Source of the DNA: Spirochaetota bacterium
GTDB lineage: Bacteria; Spirochaetota; UBA4802; JAFGDQ01
DNA length: 64,000 bases
Direction: 5' to 3'
NCBI GenBank assembly: GCA_034190085.1
Contig: JAXHTS010000073.1
Span: 1-64,000 of the forward strand
The stretch's first letter is position 1. Each line of letters opens with the position of its first letter. Positions 7,015 through 17,188 of the stretch are shown here, piece after piece. Both the position numbers and the translations under genes were made by a program. The notes under the pieces were generated by a model. That model saw only the letters and a program-made list of their open reading frames with translations, did not search any database and was not told the origin of the DNA.

Positions 7015-8652
7015 ATGCCAAAAATATTACAATATAACGAAGAAGCAAGAAGATCAGTTCTGGATGGTGTTACGCAATTGTGTGATGCAGTAAAGATTAC
7101 TCTAGGGCCCCGAGGTAGAAATGTAGTTTTGGACAAAAAGTTCGGCGCTCCTACCATTACCAAAGATGGTGTAACTGTTGCGAAGGAGATTGAATTGGAA
7201 GAGCCCTTTGAAAACATGGGCGCTCAAATGGTCAAAGAGGTTGCTACTAAGACCAATGATGTGGCTGGAGATGGCACAACTACAGCTACGATCCTTGCTA
7301 CTGAGATATATAAAGCAGGCCTTAAGACCGTCACTGCCGGAGCAAACCCTATGGCCGTTAAGAGAGGGATTGATAAGGCTGTTGATGCAGCGGTCAAATT
7401 TATTGGCGATTCATCTAGAGAGATAAAAGACAAGAAAGAGATAGCCCAAGTAGCAGCAATATCATCCAATAATGATACAGAAATCGGCGAGTTAATCGCA
7501 GAGGCGATGGAAAAGGTAGGAAAGGATGGTGTTATTACTGTAGAGGAAGCAAAATCTATAGAGACCAATCTTGAAGTAGTAGAGGGGATGCAGTTTGATA
7601 GGGGTTACATTTCGCCCTACATGGTAACAGATGCTGAGAGCATGCAGGCCGTCTTAGAGGATGCCTATATTTTAATAAATGAAAAGAAAATATCAGTGAT
7701 GAAGGATCTTCTTCCAATACTGGAAAAGGTAGCACAAGCGGGAAAACCTTTACTTATTATTGCTGAAGACCTTGAAGGCGAAGCGCTAGCAACTATTGTC
7801 GTAAACACCCTGAGGAAGACTATATCCTGTGTAGCGGTTAAGGCGCCTGGTTTTGGAGATAGACGAAAAGCCATGCTCGAGGACATAGCGATCCTAACCA
7901 AGGGTCAGGTTATTTCTGAGGATCTTGGGCTCAAGCTTGAGAATACTACTATAGATATGTTAGGCAAGGCAAAAAGGGTTCTCATCGATAAGGAAAACAC
8001 CACAATTATTGAAGGTGATGGCAGCCAACAGGATATTCAGGGAAGAATAACTGTGATAAAAAATCAGATTGAAGAAACTACATCAGATTATGATAAAGAA
8101 AAACTTCAGGAGAGATTGGCAAAATTAGCAGGCGGAGTTGCTGTTATCAATGTAGGCGCACCCACTGAGGTTGAATTGAAGGAGAAGAAGGCAAGAGTTG
8201 AGGATGCCCTGTCCGCGACCAGATCTGCTGTTGAGGAAGGGATTGTCCCAGGCGGCGGCTTAACCCTACTCTATGCACAAAAGGCTATAAAAGAAACCGC
8301 TGAGAAATTAGATGGCGATGAAAAGATAGGCGCTGAAATAATTACAAGGGCTGTATTAGAACCCATGAGGCAGATAGCTAATAATGCCGGATACGAAGGG
8401 TCTGTGATTGTAGAAAAGGCTGTTAACGAAAAGAAGGGAATCGGCTTCAATGCTGCAACCCTAAAATGGGAAGATTTGATGGAAGCAGGCATTGTTGATC
8501 CAGCTAAAGTGGTTCGGTCATCGCTTCAGAATGCAGCTTCTATTTCAGGTATGCTGTTGACAACCGAGGTTCTAATTACCGATAAACAAGAGGAAGAAAA
8601 GATGCCTCCTGGTATGGCTGGTGGCGGAATGCCTCCTGGAGGAATGTACTAA
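7015..8652 (+). CDS. groEL: Chaperonin GroEL (Hsp60)
   Basis: A 545-residue ATP-driven folding chamber subunit. The ATP-binding region [11 protein letters not shown] is at about residues 86-96, and the apical domain and hinge are intact ([20 protein letters not shown]). The C-terminus is a Gly-Met-Pro tail ([16 protein letters not shown]) in place of the common GGM repeat, with a terminal Tyr. AAGGAAGG precedes the ATG. A single groEL is seen. It is last in the operon and is followed by a clear terminator at 8671-8699. Confidence 0.98.
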   Translation: MPKILQYNEEARRSVLDGVTQLCDAVKITLGPRGRNVVLDKKFGAPTITKDGVTVAKEIELEEPFENMGAQMVKEVATKTNDVAGDGTTTATILATEIYKAGLKTVTAGANPMAVKRGIDKAVDAAVKFIGDSSREIKDKKEIAQVAAISSNNDTEIGELIAEAMEKVGKDGVITVEEAKSIETNLEVVEGMQFDRGYISPYMVTDAESMQAVLEDAYILINEKKISVMKDLLPILEKVAQAGKPLLIIAEDLEGEALATIVVNTLRKTISCVAVKAPGFGDRRKAMLEDIAILTKGQVISEDLGLKLENTTIDMLGKAKRVLIDKENTTIIEGDGSQQDIQGRITVIKNQIEETTSDYDKEKLQERLAKLAGGVAVINVGAPTEVELKEKKARVEDALSATRSAVEEGIVPGGGLTLLYAQKAIKETAEKLDGDEKIGAEIITRAVLEPMRQIANNAGYEGSVIVEKAVNEKKGIGFNAATLKWEDLMEAGIVDPAKVVRSSLQNAASISGMLLTTEVLITDKQEEEKMPPGMAGGGMPPGGMY

Positions 8653-8670
8653 AATTATTGAAAATATGAA

Positions 8671-8699
8671 AGGGGTGTTGCATCAAACGCCCCTTTTTT
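8671..8699 (+). terminator. Rho-independent terminator of groESL
   Basis: The stem GGGGTGTT (8672-8679) pairs with AAACGCCCC (8685-8693) around a 5-base loop and is followed by seven T (8694-8699 plus flank). It lies 20 bases after the groEL stop, between convergent genes. Confidence 0.85.
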
Positions 8700-8734
8700 A
8701 ATCCATATACGACTTATTAAACGAATAAAATAAT

Positions 8735-9694
8735 CTATTTTTTAATATTAACAACCTCCCTAATTCTATAGGGCGGCTGCCCTTGGGTTTCATGGTAAAC
8801 CCTTATCAATATCTCTGCAAGAATTCCCAAGAGTACAACCATCATGCTCAATGTAATGAGCATTACAGTCAAATGAAATAGAGGATTTCTAATCATACTG
8901 TGATTGAGCATCATCTTCATAATAATTACCGCTGACCCGCTAAAAATACTCATTATAAAAAGGATTAGACCTATCCCGCCAAAAACATATATTGGTTTTG
9001 TTGAATAGGTGCCCATAAATTTGACAGTAATCAGGTCAAGGATAACCTTGAATGTCCTCTTTAAGCCATAATTGGATATCCCAAACTTTCTCGAATGGTG
9101 TTCAACCTGGATCTCTGTTATTTTAGCCCCCTCCCATGATACATGAATAGGTATGAACCGATGCATCTCACCATATAGCTTGACGTACTGGAGAACTTCC
9201 CGTCTATAAGCCTTGAGTGAGCATCCCAAATCATGGAGTTTTACTCCGCTGATCTTTGATATTAGCCAATTAGCGATAATTGAGGGTATCCGCCTATAAA
9301 GAAGTCCATCCTTCCTCTCCCTTCTCCAACCGCTCACAACATCATATCCCTCGTTTATCTTTTTAAGGAGTCTTTTAATATCCTTTGCGTCATTCTGAAG
9401 ATCAGAATCCATAGTAACTATGACATCACCCTTAGAATATTCGATTCCAGCTGCCATAGCAGCAGTCTGTCCAAAATTCTTTCTAAAACATAAGGCCTTT
9501 ACTCGACTATCATTTTTTGATATTTCCTTTATTACTCCAAAGGAGTTGTCAGTACTGCCATCATCAACGAATATTATTTCATAATTAATTTCCAGTGGAT
9601 CTACAAATGATATAATATTCTCAAATTGGAGAGGTATATTCTTTTCTTCGTTAAATACTGGCAAAATAATTGATAGCTCTATATCATTACTCAT
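8735..9694 (-). CDS. Family 2 glycosyltransferase, membrane-anchored (GtrB/DPM-like)
   Basis: A 319-residue polyprenyl-phosphate sugar transferase of the DPM1/GtrB/ArnC type. The GT-A domain shows SIILPVFNEE, FVDDGSTDNS, the DxD-type MDSDLQND and SGWRRERKDG (residues 8-140). Two membrane helices follow (about 235-260 and 270-300), ending with the common PPYRIRE tail. Such enzymes load a sugar onto undecaprenyl phosphate for transfer outside the inner membrane; the sugar cannot be told. It stands alone on the minus strand, converging on groEL. Confidence 0.88.
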   Translation of the reverse strand: MSNDIELSIILPVFNEEKNIPLQFENIISFVDPLEINYEIIFVDDGSTDNSFGVIKEISKNDSRVKALCFRKNFGQTAAMAAGIEYSKGDVIVTMDSDLQNDAKDIKRLLKKINEGYDVVSGWRRERKDGLLYRRIPSIIANWLISKISGVKLHDLGCSLKAYRREVLQYVKLYGEMHRFIPIHVSWEGAKITEIQVEHHSRKFGISNYGLKRTFKVILDLITVKFMGTYSTKPIYVFGGIGLILFIMSIFSGSAVIIMKMMLNHSMIRNPLFHLTVMLITLSMMVVLLGILAEILIRVYHETQGQPPYRIREVVNIKK

Positions 9695-10247
9695 ATTTCC
9701 TCTAATTTATATCGTCAATATCATTCTTGCTATGACGAAAGTGCTGTTATTAAAATTTTAATTATTAGTACAACTAAAAAAAATGAGTACTTTTATTCTG
9801 GCAAGTCAAATAATTTAATTGATAGCATTCAAATAAATTCAGCCAAAGAGAAAAACATCAGCGATTTAGCAATTTCCTTCAGACCTTCTAAGTTATGCAC
9901 AAACCAGATAGACGAGTTAAAAAGGTTTGTTTAGCAGACCTTTTTATTCTGATTGGGGAATATTGGGGGTCTTTCCCATCTAATATTATGTCTATCAAAT
10001 GGCATCATCTGGGGTTAAATCGCAGCCATTCTTGGTGGGGGTGTGTATTAACACTCTGCACACTCTTCGGATGATCAAATGTTATTTTTATGACGGGGTT
10101 ACATTAACAGTTTTCACCCTAATTCTTTGTTTTATAGAAAAATCATATCTTATTATAACTCCAATGAATGTAGGCTTTCAAAAGTGAGTGAGAATAAAAC
10201 TGATTCATGTCTCAATATATAACCAATATCTCACAAAACCAATAATG
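9695..10247. other. Intergenic stretch with one hairpin, otherwise empty
   Basis: The only structure seen is an 11-bp stem, AAAAAGGTTTG (9919-9929) with CAGACCTTTTT (9935-9945), a 5-base loop and T/A runs on both sides. It could terminate transcription in either direction, including read-out from the protease gene about 300 bases away. The rest (9950-10240) is slightly richer in GC and has a 62-codon frame with no family resemblance, which is not called. Confidence 0.5.
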
Positions 10248-12233
10248 TTAATTTAGTCTCTTAATATAATCAACCGCTATGTTAAATGCCTCGTGAAGGA
10301 ATAGATCATTTTCTAAATCAATAATCATATCATTCTTATTGGTTCGTAACTTCTTCTCAACATCCTTTCTCTTCTGATCCTCAATCCCGGCCTCCTCCTT
10401 AAGGCTAAACTCTTTCCTTTTAAGCTTTTCCTTAAACTTGTTTATTTTATTGATCAATTCAGTAAATTTTTTGTTTGATTTAATCCTTGCAGATGAGAGT
10501 CCAACAAGTTGTGAAATGATCTTTTCATTTATATAGTTTTGATAAGGCACATAATTTGCCCTCTTGATCTTTTCCCATTTAATGGCATTATGCAACTCAT
10601 TTTCTCCTATTTCCCAAATTGAAGAGATATCCGGAATGGTGATATCTGGATGAATACCATTTAATTGATTGGATGAACCCGCTGGTTGATAAAAGAGGGC
10701 TGTTGTTATCTTCATCGCCCCCTTCCTGCTTGGCAATACGTTATAGGTCTGCACCGATCCTTTTCCAAAGGTACTACATGGACCAATTATTAGTCCTCTA
10801 CCATAGTCCTTTATTGCACCAGCAAAAATCTCTGAAGCGCTGGCGCTAAATCTATCAATTAGTACAACCATAGGCCCATCATAATATACACCTGGATCAT
10901 TATCCTTCATTACATTAAGGCTATCTCTCCCATCTAATATCTGTACAATAGGCCCTTGATCAATGAACATCCCAGCGATATTGATAGACTCAGTCAGAGC
11001 ACCCCCAGGATTTCCCCTTAAATCCAATACAATTCCATCTATCCCCTTGTTTTTTAATTTATTGATCTGAATTATAATATCCTTGGATGAACTCTTAGCA
11101 TTGGGATCATTCTTTTGAATAGCGTCAAAGTCGAGATAAAAGGATGATAATTTAATATATCCAATTCTCAGTTGATTTTTCATACCATCAGTTGTGTAAA
11201 CTTGAGATTTCGCTGCTCTATCCTCTAATTTTATCTCTTCCCTTATTATTGGGATTACATTTCGCAGTTGCTCATGAGTCTCACCAACCTCCCTTAAGAT
11301 AGTGAGCCTCACTTTCGTTCCCTTTTTCCCTCTAATAAGCTTTACAACATCCCGAAGGGCCATATCAATGACATCAACTGGTTCTCCGTTATCTCCTTCT
11401 GCAACAGCCACGATCTTATCATTTGGTTTTAATTTAAGATCATCAGACAACTTCGCTGCTGCCCCAGCTGGGATTATCGATTCCACTATTACAAAACCAT
11501 CCTCAGATCTGAGTAATACTCCGATTCCCTCAAGCTTTAACTTGGTTGATATCATAAAATCTTCATGCTCTTCACGAGTTAGATAATTAGAATGTGGATC
11601 TAATGCTGTGGAAAAACAATTCACAAAGATGGAAGTTATTTTGGCACTATCAATCTCGTTGATCCGCTTTTCATATAATCGATATTTCTTCTTCAGTTTC
11701 TTCTTTGCTTTGACTATATCCTTCACGATTGCCATTTGATTGAAAAGCTGGAGTTTTATATTTTTCCTCCATCTTTCCTGCATATCTTTTTCATCTGTGG
11801 AATATTGTGCTTTATCCCTGTCAATAATGATACTTTCATCTTTATTAAAATCATATTTATTTTCAATAAGTAAATGAAAGCGTTTTATACCTTCACTAAC
11901 CCTCTTCTTGTACACCTTCAATATCTCAAAGATAAAATCATACTGATCAGAATTTACGAGATCATCGATTTTATCCTTATTATGAAAAAAAATATCAACA
12001 TCACCTTGAAAAAAATAATATTTCCCAGGATCAAGATATTTCATCAGATTGATCAAGGTTCTTGATGATATCTCATCATTAAATTCGTGATATTTCACAT
12101 GCCTTGCTAAAAAAATTGATATTATCGGTTTTATATCAGATTTTTTAAGACCTTCTGTCTTTTTTAAACAACTAAGAACCAGTATAATTGCAACAATAAA
12201 TGATATTGTTCTCTTTTGCCTATTATTTGCCAT
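10248..12233 (-). CDS. prc: Tail-specific (C-terminal processing) protease, Prc/CtpA family
   Basis: A 661-residue S41 peptidase of the long Prc/Tsp type, acting in the periplasm on unstructured C-termini. The order is an N-terminal helical domain with YLDPGKYYFFQGD, a PDZ domain (GIGVLLRSEDG, residues 240-325), and the protease core with GIVLDLRGNPGG. The catalytic Ser is in FSASASEIFAG (about 463) and the Lys in TFGKGSVQ (about 488). The N-terminus has a hydrophobic stretch ending LVLSC, which could be a lipobox and would tether it to a membrane. GGAG lies 11 bases before the ATG. It stands alone on the minus strand. Confidence 0.9.
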   Translation of the reverse strand: MANNRQKRTISFIVAIILVLSCLKKTEGLKKSDIKPIISIFLARHVKYHEFNDEISSRTLINLMKYLDPGKYYFFQGDVDIFFHNKDKIDDLVNSDQYDFIFEILKVYKKRVSEGIKRFHLLIENKYDFNKDESIIIDRDKAQYSTDEKDMQERWRKNIKLQLFNQMAIVKDIVKAKKKLKKKYRLYEKRINEIDSAKITSIFVNCFSTALDPHSNYLTREEHEDFMISTKLKLEGIGVLLRSEDGFVIVESIIPAGAAAKLSDDLKLKPNDKIVAVAEGDNGEPVDVIDMALRDVVKLIRGKKGTKVRLTILREVGETHEQLRNVIPIIREEIKLEDRAAKSQVYTTDGMKNQLRIGYIKLSSFYLDFDAIQKNDPNAKSSSKDIIIQINKLKNKGIDGIVLDLRGNPGGALTESINIAGMFIDQGPIVQILDGRDSLNVMKDNDPGVYYDGPMVVLIDRFSASASEIFAGAIKDYGRGLIIGPCSTFGKGSVQTYNVLPSRKGAMKITTALFYQPAGSSNQLNGIHPDITIPDISSIWEIGENELHNAIKWEKIKRANYVPYQNYINEKIISQLVGLSSARIKSNKKFTELINKINKFKEKLKRKEFSLKEEAGIEDQKRKDVEKKLRTNKNDMIIDLENDLFLHEAFNIAVDYIKRLN

Positions 12234-13077
12234 TAATAATTATACTCCTTATAAATAATATAGCCATATTGGTTTTAATAAAGCTATTGAAACAATGGAT
12301 TTTATAGAATAATCCTTGATTAAATTACCCTCACTTCATCGAAATATAATTTTTAGGGTATATTAGTTCAATTTCAAAAGAATCTATGTTATTTATTATA
12401 ATTCAAATACACTGGTATTGGCGCTGAATTTGAAATGACTATATGTTAAATTAAAAAGTCAACAATAATATTATATTATTCGATCATTGATGATAATGCA
12501 ACAGATTAAGTACTTTTGTAAATTGAAAAATACAACTCTAATACATATGATGGGATTGTACCATCCTTTTTTATTAACCATCATTATAAAATAATATCAA
12601 ATGATATCGAATATAGATAAAACCAGTTATTTCTGATTACTATAATTATTTCACTGGAGCTTTTGATATAGGGTTTAAGATGAGATCATGTTCCCTATTA
12701 ACGATGATTTCATTAATAATTTAATAATTGGGGTAACGAATTTCTGCAGGCCCAACTTAGATTATTTACTTATTCTCATAATTAAGTCAATGATTATTTA
12801 AGTCATTTATATCACTATTTGAAATCTCAACTTTACTAATCCATTTATTATCATTTATTATTGACATCGGAGAAAAATCTCCTTTCCTTATTATTAGGAA
12901 TTCGAAATCAATAAGCTTCCCTTCTATTAGTTATCCGATTTATGGGGAATATCTGATTTATCACTATTCAGACTGATAAACAATTCCAGTTTTTCAAATT
13001 TTTACTGCTTTACAGCTTGGACTAGATATTACACAAGTAGTCAAATATTAGTCTAAGCAATCTAATAACTTGTAGAC
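12234..13077. other. 844-base AT-rich gap between divergent genes, nothing recognised
   Basis: No ORF, RNA gene, clear hairpin or strong promoter was found. It must hold the promoters of the divergent prc gene and the 13078 unit, but AT-richness gives many weak -10-like matches and none can be preferred. Confidence 0.6.
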
Positions 13078-13596
13078 ATGTATATACCAAAATACAATTT
13101 TATAATCATTCTTACTTTTATTTACAGCTCCTGCTACTATTATTTTCCAGTTCGATTATCAAAAAACCACCTACTCTCTCAAAAGGATATTACCACAGAA
13201 GCAGGGCAAAACATAGAAGAGAAGGATATCATTAACCTCAGCTTTCATAAAAGGAGGAATGATAGTGAGCATAGTACTATAGATGAAAAAATCTATAAGA
13301 TATATTTAAAGAGATATTTTGCAAAATCTGTATCTTTTTCTCCCATTGCTAGAATAAATAATAGGGGTGTAGAGTATGCCATGAGTGGATATTTTGGGAA
13401 AGCCTTGATTCTTTTCAATGAGTCAATAAATGAGTATAAAAGTTATCCCCCTGCCTATAATAATCTTGGAATTATATATGAACTATTCGGACATCGTCAG
13501 GAAGCCTACAAAATGTATTCTAAAGCATGTCTTCTTGAACCAGAAAATGAATATTTTAAAAAAAATTTTATTTTTTTTCATAATCACAAAAGATGA
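13078..13596 (+). CDS. TPR-containing probable lipoprotein
   Basis: A 172-residue exported protein. The N-terminus has a hydrophobic segment ending IYSSC (Cys near residue 19), a plausible spirochaete-type lipobox. The C-terminal half holds about two tetratricopeptide repeats: NNRGVEYAMSGYFGKALILF and YNNLGIIYELFGHRQEAYKMYSKAC. The middle is polar and has no known motif. It overlaps the next gene by four bases (ATGA), so the two are translationally coupled, and moaA follows directly. TPR lipoproteins usually serve as assembly partners; the partner here is unknown. Confidence 0.72.
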   Translation: MYIPKYNFIIILTFIYSSCYYYFPVRLSKNHLLSQKDITTEAGQNIEEKDIINLSFHKRRNDSEHSTIDEKIYKIYLKRYFAKSVSFSPIARINNRGVEYAMSGYFGKALILFNESINEYKSYPPAYNNLGIIYELFGHRQEAYKMYSKACLLEPENEYFKKNFIFFHNHKR

Positions 13597-14264
13597 GTAG
13601 ATTTAACATAATTGAATACTATATAATATTACCCCTTTTACTTCTTTTACATTCCAATTCTTATGCACTTAATTATTCCTCTAATTCAGAATTTGTTCAT
13701 ATAATGAATACGTCACAAAATGGAGATTCTGCGAAACAAAAGCTTGAAAGTGGAAACTCATTAACTGAGATTGATGATATTATACCAATTACAAGGGATA
13801 GGATTTCTCATACTAAAGCCTTTGCTCTTGATCTATTATTACCCGGAGGCGGGCATTTCTATATTCGTAATTATTATATGGGGGCTATCTTTGGTATTAT
13901 CAAGGTACTTGGTGGTTATTATATCTATTATGGCTATAGAGATTGGAAGGATAAGAGGTCAGAATATAATAATTCGAGAAGGGTATATGAATATTCCGAA
14001 TTTTTAAAAATGAATGATTATACTTATGCTGCGTCCTTTGAGGCAGAAAAGAATAAACGGGATTATGATAGAGCGGCCCAGCGTATTACCTTTATAGTGC
14101 TTGCTAATACTAGCGTGTATATATCGTCTTTATTGTTGACATATTATAACATAAGAAAAATCAATGAAAAATCAATACCAACCTTTGAATTGCATTATGG
14201 GTTAGGTAAATTCGATGCCCTTGGGGATAATTCCCTTTTTATTCGATTTAATTTCAGGATTTGA
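13593..14264 (+). CDS. DUF5683-like membrane protein
   Basis: A 223-residue protein with an N-terminal signal or anchor helix (YYIILPLLLLLH). A segment near residue 78 reads LDLLLPGGGHFYIRNYYMGAIFG, like the 'PGlGqfY.g....ga' motif of DUF5683/TM2-like proteins. A second helix pair follows near residues 160-185 (TFIVLANTSVYISSLLLTYY). The C-terminus (FELHYGLGKFDALGDNSLFIRFNFRI) looks like outer-membrane beta strands. The start ATG overlaps the TGA of the upstream TPR gene. Function is unknown. Confidence 0.68.
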   Translation: MSRFNIIEYYIILPLLLLLHSNSYALNYSSNSEFVHIMNTSQNGDSAKQKLESGNSLTEIDDIIPITRDRISHTKAFALDLLLPGGGHFYIRNYYMGAIFGIIKVLGGYYIYYGYRDWKDKRSEYNNSRRVYEYSEFLKMNDYTYAASFEAEKNKRDYDRAAQRITFIVLANTSVYISSLLLTYYNIRKINEKSIPTFELHYGLGKFDALGDNSLFIRFNFRI

Positions 14265-15269
14265 ATGATGTTGACGGATAAATTCCTTAGGCGAATTGAC
14301 TATCTTAGAATATCTATTACTGATAAATGTAATTTAAGATGCATCTACTGTATGCCCAAGGAAGGAGTAACACTGCTACCCTATGAAGAAATACTCAGAA
14401 ATGAGGAATTTATTCATTTTATTAACATTTTTATATCATTAGGGGTTAGAAAGATAAGATTTACAGGTGGAGAACCGCTGATTCGCAAGGGTTTTGTTGA
14501 TATAATCTCTAAAACTAAAAAATTGTTTCCGGATATTGATTTAGGTCTTACTACTAATGGTGTTCTTTTAGATGAGGTGTTAGATAACTTATATTCTATC
14601 CAGCTGCATGGATTGAACATTAGCCTTGACTCAATGAGCAGAGAGCGTTATGCGATGATTACTGGAAGAGATTATTTTTATAGAGTGATCTCAAATATTG
14701 AAAAAGCTATCGCTTTTGACTTTTTTAATATAAAGATAAATTCAGTATTATATGAGGGAACTATCGAGGAATTAGAAGTATTTTTGGATTATTTTAAGGA
14801 AAAAAATATTACTCTTAGATTTATTGAAAAGATGCCTTTTACTATTGATGAAAGACTACAATCTAATGTATCATGTAATGACTTGATTAATCATCTGGAT
14901 CGATTTGGAGATTTGATGAGGAACAAAAGAATGGATACTCGGGTATCAATGATGTATGATTTTTATTACAAAAATAGATACAAGATGAAAATCGGCATCA
15001 TTCCTCCCATGACTCATAATTATTGCCATAAATGTAATAGATTGCGCCTTACCTGTGATGGCTTCCTAAAGACTTGCCTTCTCTCAAATATTGAATATGA
15101 TCTCAAAAGGCCATACAGGATGGGAATAGGAGATAATGCTTTACAACAAATTATTCTCCAAGCTGTGAGTGAAAAGCCAAAGCATCACAATCATAATTCC
15201 TTGTACATTAGCGATGAGGGGTGTTCATCCTTAGCTCCTAACAGAAGCATGTCCAAGATTGGTGGGTAG
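14265..15269 (+). CDS. moaA: GTP 3',8-cyclase MoaA
   Basis: Radical SAM enzyme that rearranges GTP in the first step of molybdenum cofactor synthesis. The N-terminal cluster motif is CNLRCIYCMP (CxxxCxxC, residues 22-29), followed by RFTGGEPLIR for SAM binding. The second [4Fe-4S] cluster is ligated by CHKCNRLRLTCDGFLKTC. The protein ends in Gly-Gly (SKIGG), which is essential in the family. The length of 334 is normal. The ATG (14265, or the next codon at 14268) comes right after the upstream stop, so it is cotranscribed with two envelope genes, an odd pairing. Confidence 0.95.
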   Translation: MMLTDKFLRRIDYLRISITDKCNLRCIYCMPKEGVTLLPYEEILRNEEFIHFINIFISLGVRKIRFTGGEPLIRKGFVDIISKTKKLFPDIDLGLTTNGVLLDEVLDNLYSIQLHGLNISLDSMSRERYAMITGRDYFYRVISNIEKAIAFDFFNIKINSVLYEGTIEELEVFLDYFKEKNITLRFIEKMPFTIDERLQSNVSCNDLINHLDRFGDLMRNKRMDTRVSMMYDFYYKNRYKMKIGIIPPMTHNYCHKCNRLRLTCDGFLKTCLLSNIEYDLKRPYRMGIGDNALQQIILQAVSEKPKHHNHNSLYISDEGCSSLAPNRSMSKIGG

Positions 15270-15384
15270 AACATAAAAGATCTCGCCATTGTGCATTTAA
15301 TGAATATATTGGATATTAATAATGTTATGAATAACTCAAGCAGGGGTAAACTCGTCATTTTTCGGAAAAGACTTACATATTTAT

Positions 15385-15501
15385 ATATGGGAACCTCTAT
15401 TAATTAAAAATATTTTGTTGCCAGCCTGTGCAAACACCTGATTCCACAGGGTTTGTGAATAAGGGTATTGTTAGAAATTTAATTAATAGTGGTTCCCATA
15501 T
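15385..15501. mobile_element. MITE-like hairpin element abutting tRNA-Asp
   Basis: A 24-base terminal inverted repeat (15385-15408 and 15478-15501) differs at one base; the outer part reads ATATGGGAACC. The 69-base interior holds a second inverted repeat, CAAACACCTG / CAGGGTTTG around ATTC. The whole 117-base unit can fold into one long cruciform. TA dinucleotides flank TGGGAACC on both sides, as would a Tc1/mariner (IS630)-type target duplication. It has no ORF. It begins 14 bases after the tRNA 3' end, so it could also act as the tRNA terminator. Confidence 0.55.
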
Positions 15502-15514
15502 GAAATATTAATAT

Positions 15515-15589
15515 CGGGGTGTACGAGACTTGAACTCGCGACCTCCTGCGTGACAGGCAGGCACTCTAACCAAACTGAGCTAACACCCC
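15515..15589 (-). tRNA. tRNA-Asp (GTC)
   Basis: A full cloverleaf can be drawn on the minus strand: acceptor GGGGTGT/ACACCCC, D arm GCTC/GAGT, anticodon stem CCTGC/GCAGG with loop CTGTCAC (anticodon GTC), and T arm GCGAG-TTCAAGT-CTCGT. The discriminator base is G, as expected for Asp. CCA is not encoded. Length is 75. A TATAAT lies about 35 bases upstream. It is the only tRNA gene seen. Confidence 0.96.
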
Positions 15590-16213
15590 ATTTATTACTT
15601 ATAACAAAACTCCCTTCGTAAGCTATTATAAGATGCTAATTGAACCTCACTTAAGCACCTTCATGAAAGGGAGGGATTTATAATTACTCTGTCTTTTAAT
15701 TATTACGTTGAATATGGTAAAATTACTTTATTCTGTATGTCAACAAAAAAAAGGCTTAATCTATAATTTTGCCAATAACTTAGATACTAATTATTAAATA
15801 CGGATCAGATTGTTTGAAATATACATAAACGTGAAAATACACTTACTCCCATGAAAGACGGAGGGATTGAATAACCCAGTAATATACATTTTATTCTTGA
15901 TAAGTATGAATAGATTGATTATACAACTTCTGTAAGAGGGCTGATTTTGCCTATATTAACCTTTGAGAAATGAGGCATAAAGATAAATTATATGGTGACC
16001 TACTCATCCAATGAATAATTGGGGGAGGTAGCAATCATAAAAGCATCTCTCAGAATAATAATTTAACATAATAAATCAACTAAATTTTCTCGCTAAATTA
16101 GGAAAATAGTCTTTACTGAGAGAAGGTTCGGTTTTAACTTGTTTACTTTAACACCTTAATATACCCCTTTTGGTTATTTCACAAAATTTATTAATGAGTC
16201 AACGAGAAACATA
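15590..16213. other. Gap with a short imperfect direct repeat only
   Basis: CATGAAAG...GAGGGATT occurs twice, at 15662-15678 and 15850-15868, with small internal changes. No gene, terminator or RNA was recognised in the rest of this AT-rich stretch, which must contain the rhomboid promoter. Confidence 0.45.
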
Positions 16214-17188
16214 ATGAAAAGATCAAACACTGTGTTTTATAATGGATGGGTTTTTAAACTCATACTAATCAATGTAGTGATATTTGCTATACAGGTATTT
16301 ACTGCCAAACATCAGGCAATATATTCAATTTCAGGATTTAATGGCCGTTCCTCTGTAATTACATTTTACCTTGGGCTTATTCCCGCGTTAGTGGTTGAGA
16401 AGGGATTCATATGGCAAATTGTCTCATACATGTTTCTGCATAGCACAGTAAGTTTCGTTCATATATTCTTCAATATGTATGCTCTGCTCATCTTTGGTGT
16501 ACCCATAGAGCAGGAATGGGGAAGTCGTAGGTTGCTCTTCTATTATTTTTTTTGTGGAATCGGTGCTGGAATGACTATATTCATAATAAACTCAATTTCA
16601 CAGGGGATTGGATATTATATTCCAACAATAGGTGCATCAGGAGCAGTTTTTGGACTCTTGCTTGCCTTTGGTATCTTATTTCCAAATGCTGAGATTCTTC
16701 TTTTTTTTGTTTTACCTGTAAAAGCAAAATACCTTGTTATCATTTTTGGTGGATTGGAATTGTTCTTTGAATTTTCCGGGGGTCAGGGCACGATATCTCA
16801 TATTGGTCACCTGGGAGGATTGCTCGCTGGACTGATCTATTTTTTTACCCAAAAAAGGAGAGGGATAAAATTTAAATCAAAAGTAATGATAGCTAAGGGC
16901 AAAAAAAGGTATATTGCTAATAAGTCATCGGAGCAGGCAGGGAAAGATCGGTTGGATGAAACTAAAGATGAAATGAAGAAAAATATCTTAAAAAAACTCC
17001 AACAATCTGGCTATAAACATCTATCTGATGATGAGGTACAGTATATTAAATATATAGAAATCATGACAGATGATGAGGTTGCAGTTTGCCAAGATGGGGA
17101 TTTAAACTTGGATGATGAATATTGTAGTAATTGTGATAACGTAAATACATGCTTTCTGCGTGAAGTTGCAAAATATACTGAGAAATAG
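16214..17188 (+). CDS. Rhomboid-family intramembrane serine protease with C-terminal Cys-rich tail
   Basis: A 324-residue protein. Residues 1-215 form six membrane helices of the rhomboid fold. The catalytic Ser is in GASGAVFG (about 141) and the His in HIGHLGG (about 199). After KRRGIKF there is a soluble tail of about 110 residues, predicted helical, that ends in a cysteine cluster (C at 'AVCQD', then CSNCDNVNTC). A CxxC...C cluster in a rhomboid tail may bind a metal. The gene stands alone. The start ATG lacks a strong Shine-Dalgarno. Confidence 0.88.
   Translation: MKRSNTVFYNGWVFKLILINVVIFAIQVFTAKHQAIYSISGFNGRSSVITFYLGLIPALVVEKGFIWQIVSYMFLHSTVSFVHIFFNMYALLIFGVPIEQEWGSRRLLFYYFFCGIGAGMTIFIINSISQGIGYYIPTIGASGAVFGLLLAFGILFPNAEILLFFVLPVKAKYLVIIFGGLELFFEFSGGQGTISHIGHLGGLLAGLIYFFTQKRRGIKFKSKVMIAKGKKRYIANKSSEQAGKDRLDETKDEMKKNILKKLQQSGYKHLSDDEVQYIKYIEIMTDDEVAVCQDGDLNLDDEYCSNCDNVNTCFLREVAKYTEK

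Noticed and set aside
9999-10187. A 62-codon frame between the glycosyltransferase and prc
   Set aside because: No Shine-Dalgarno, no homology pattern, composition like the flanking non-coding DNA.
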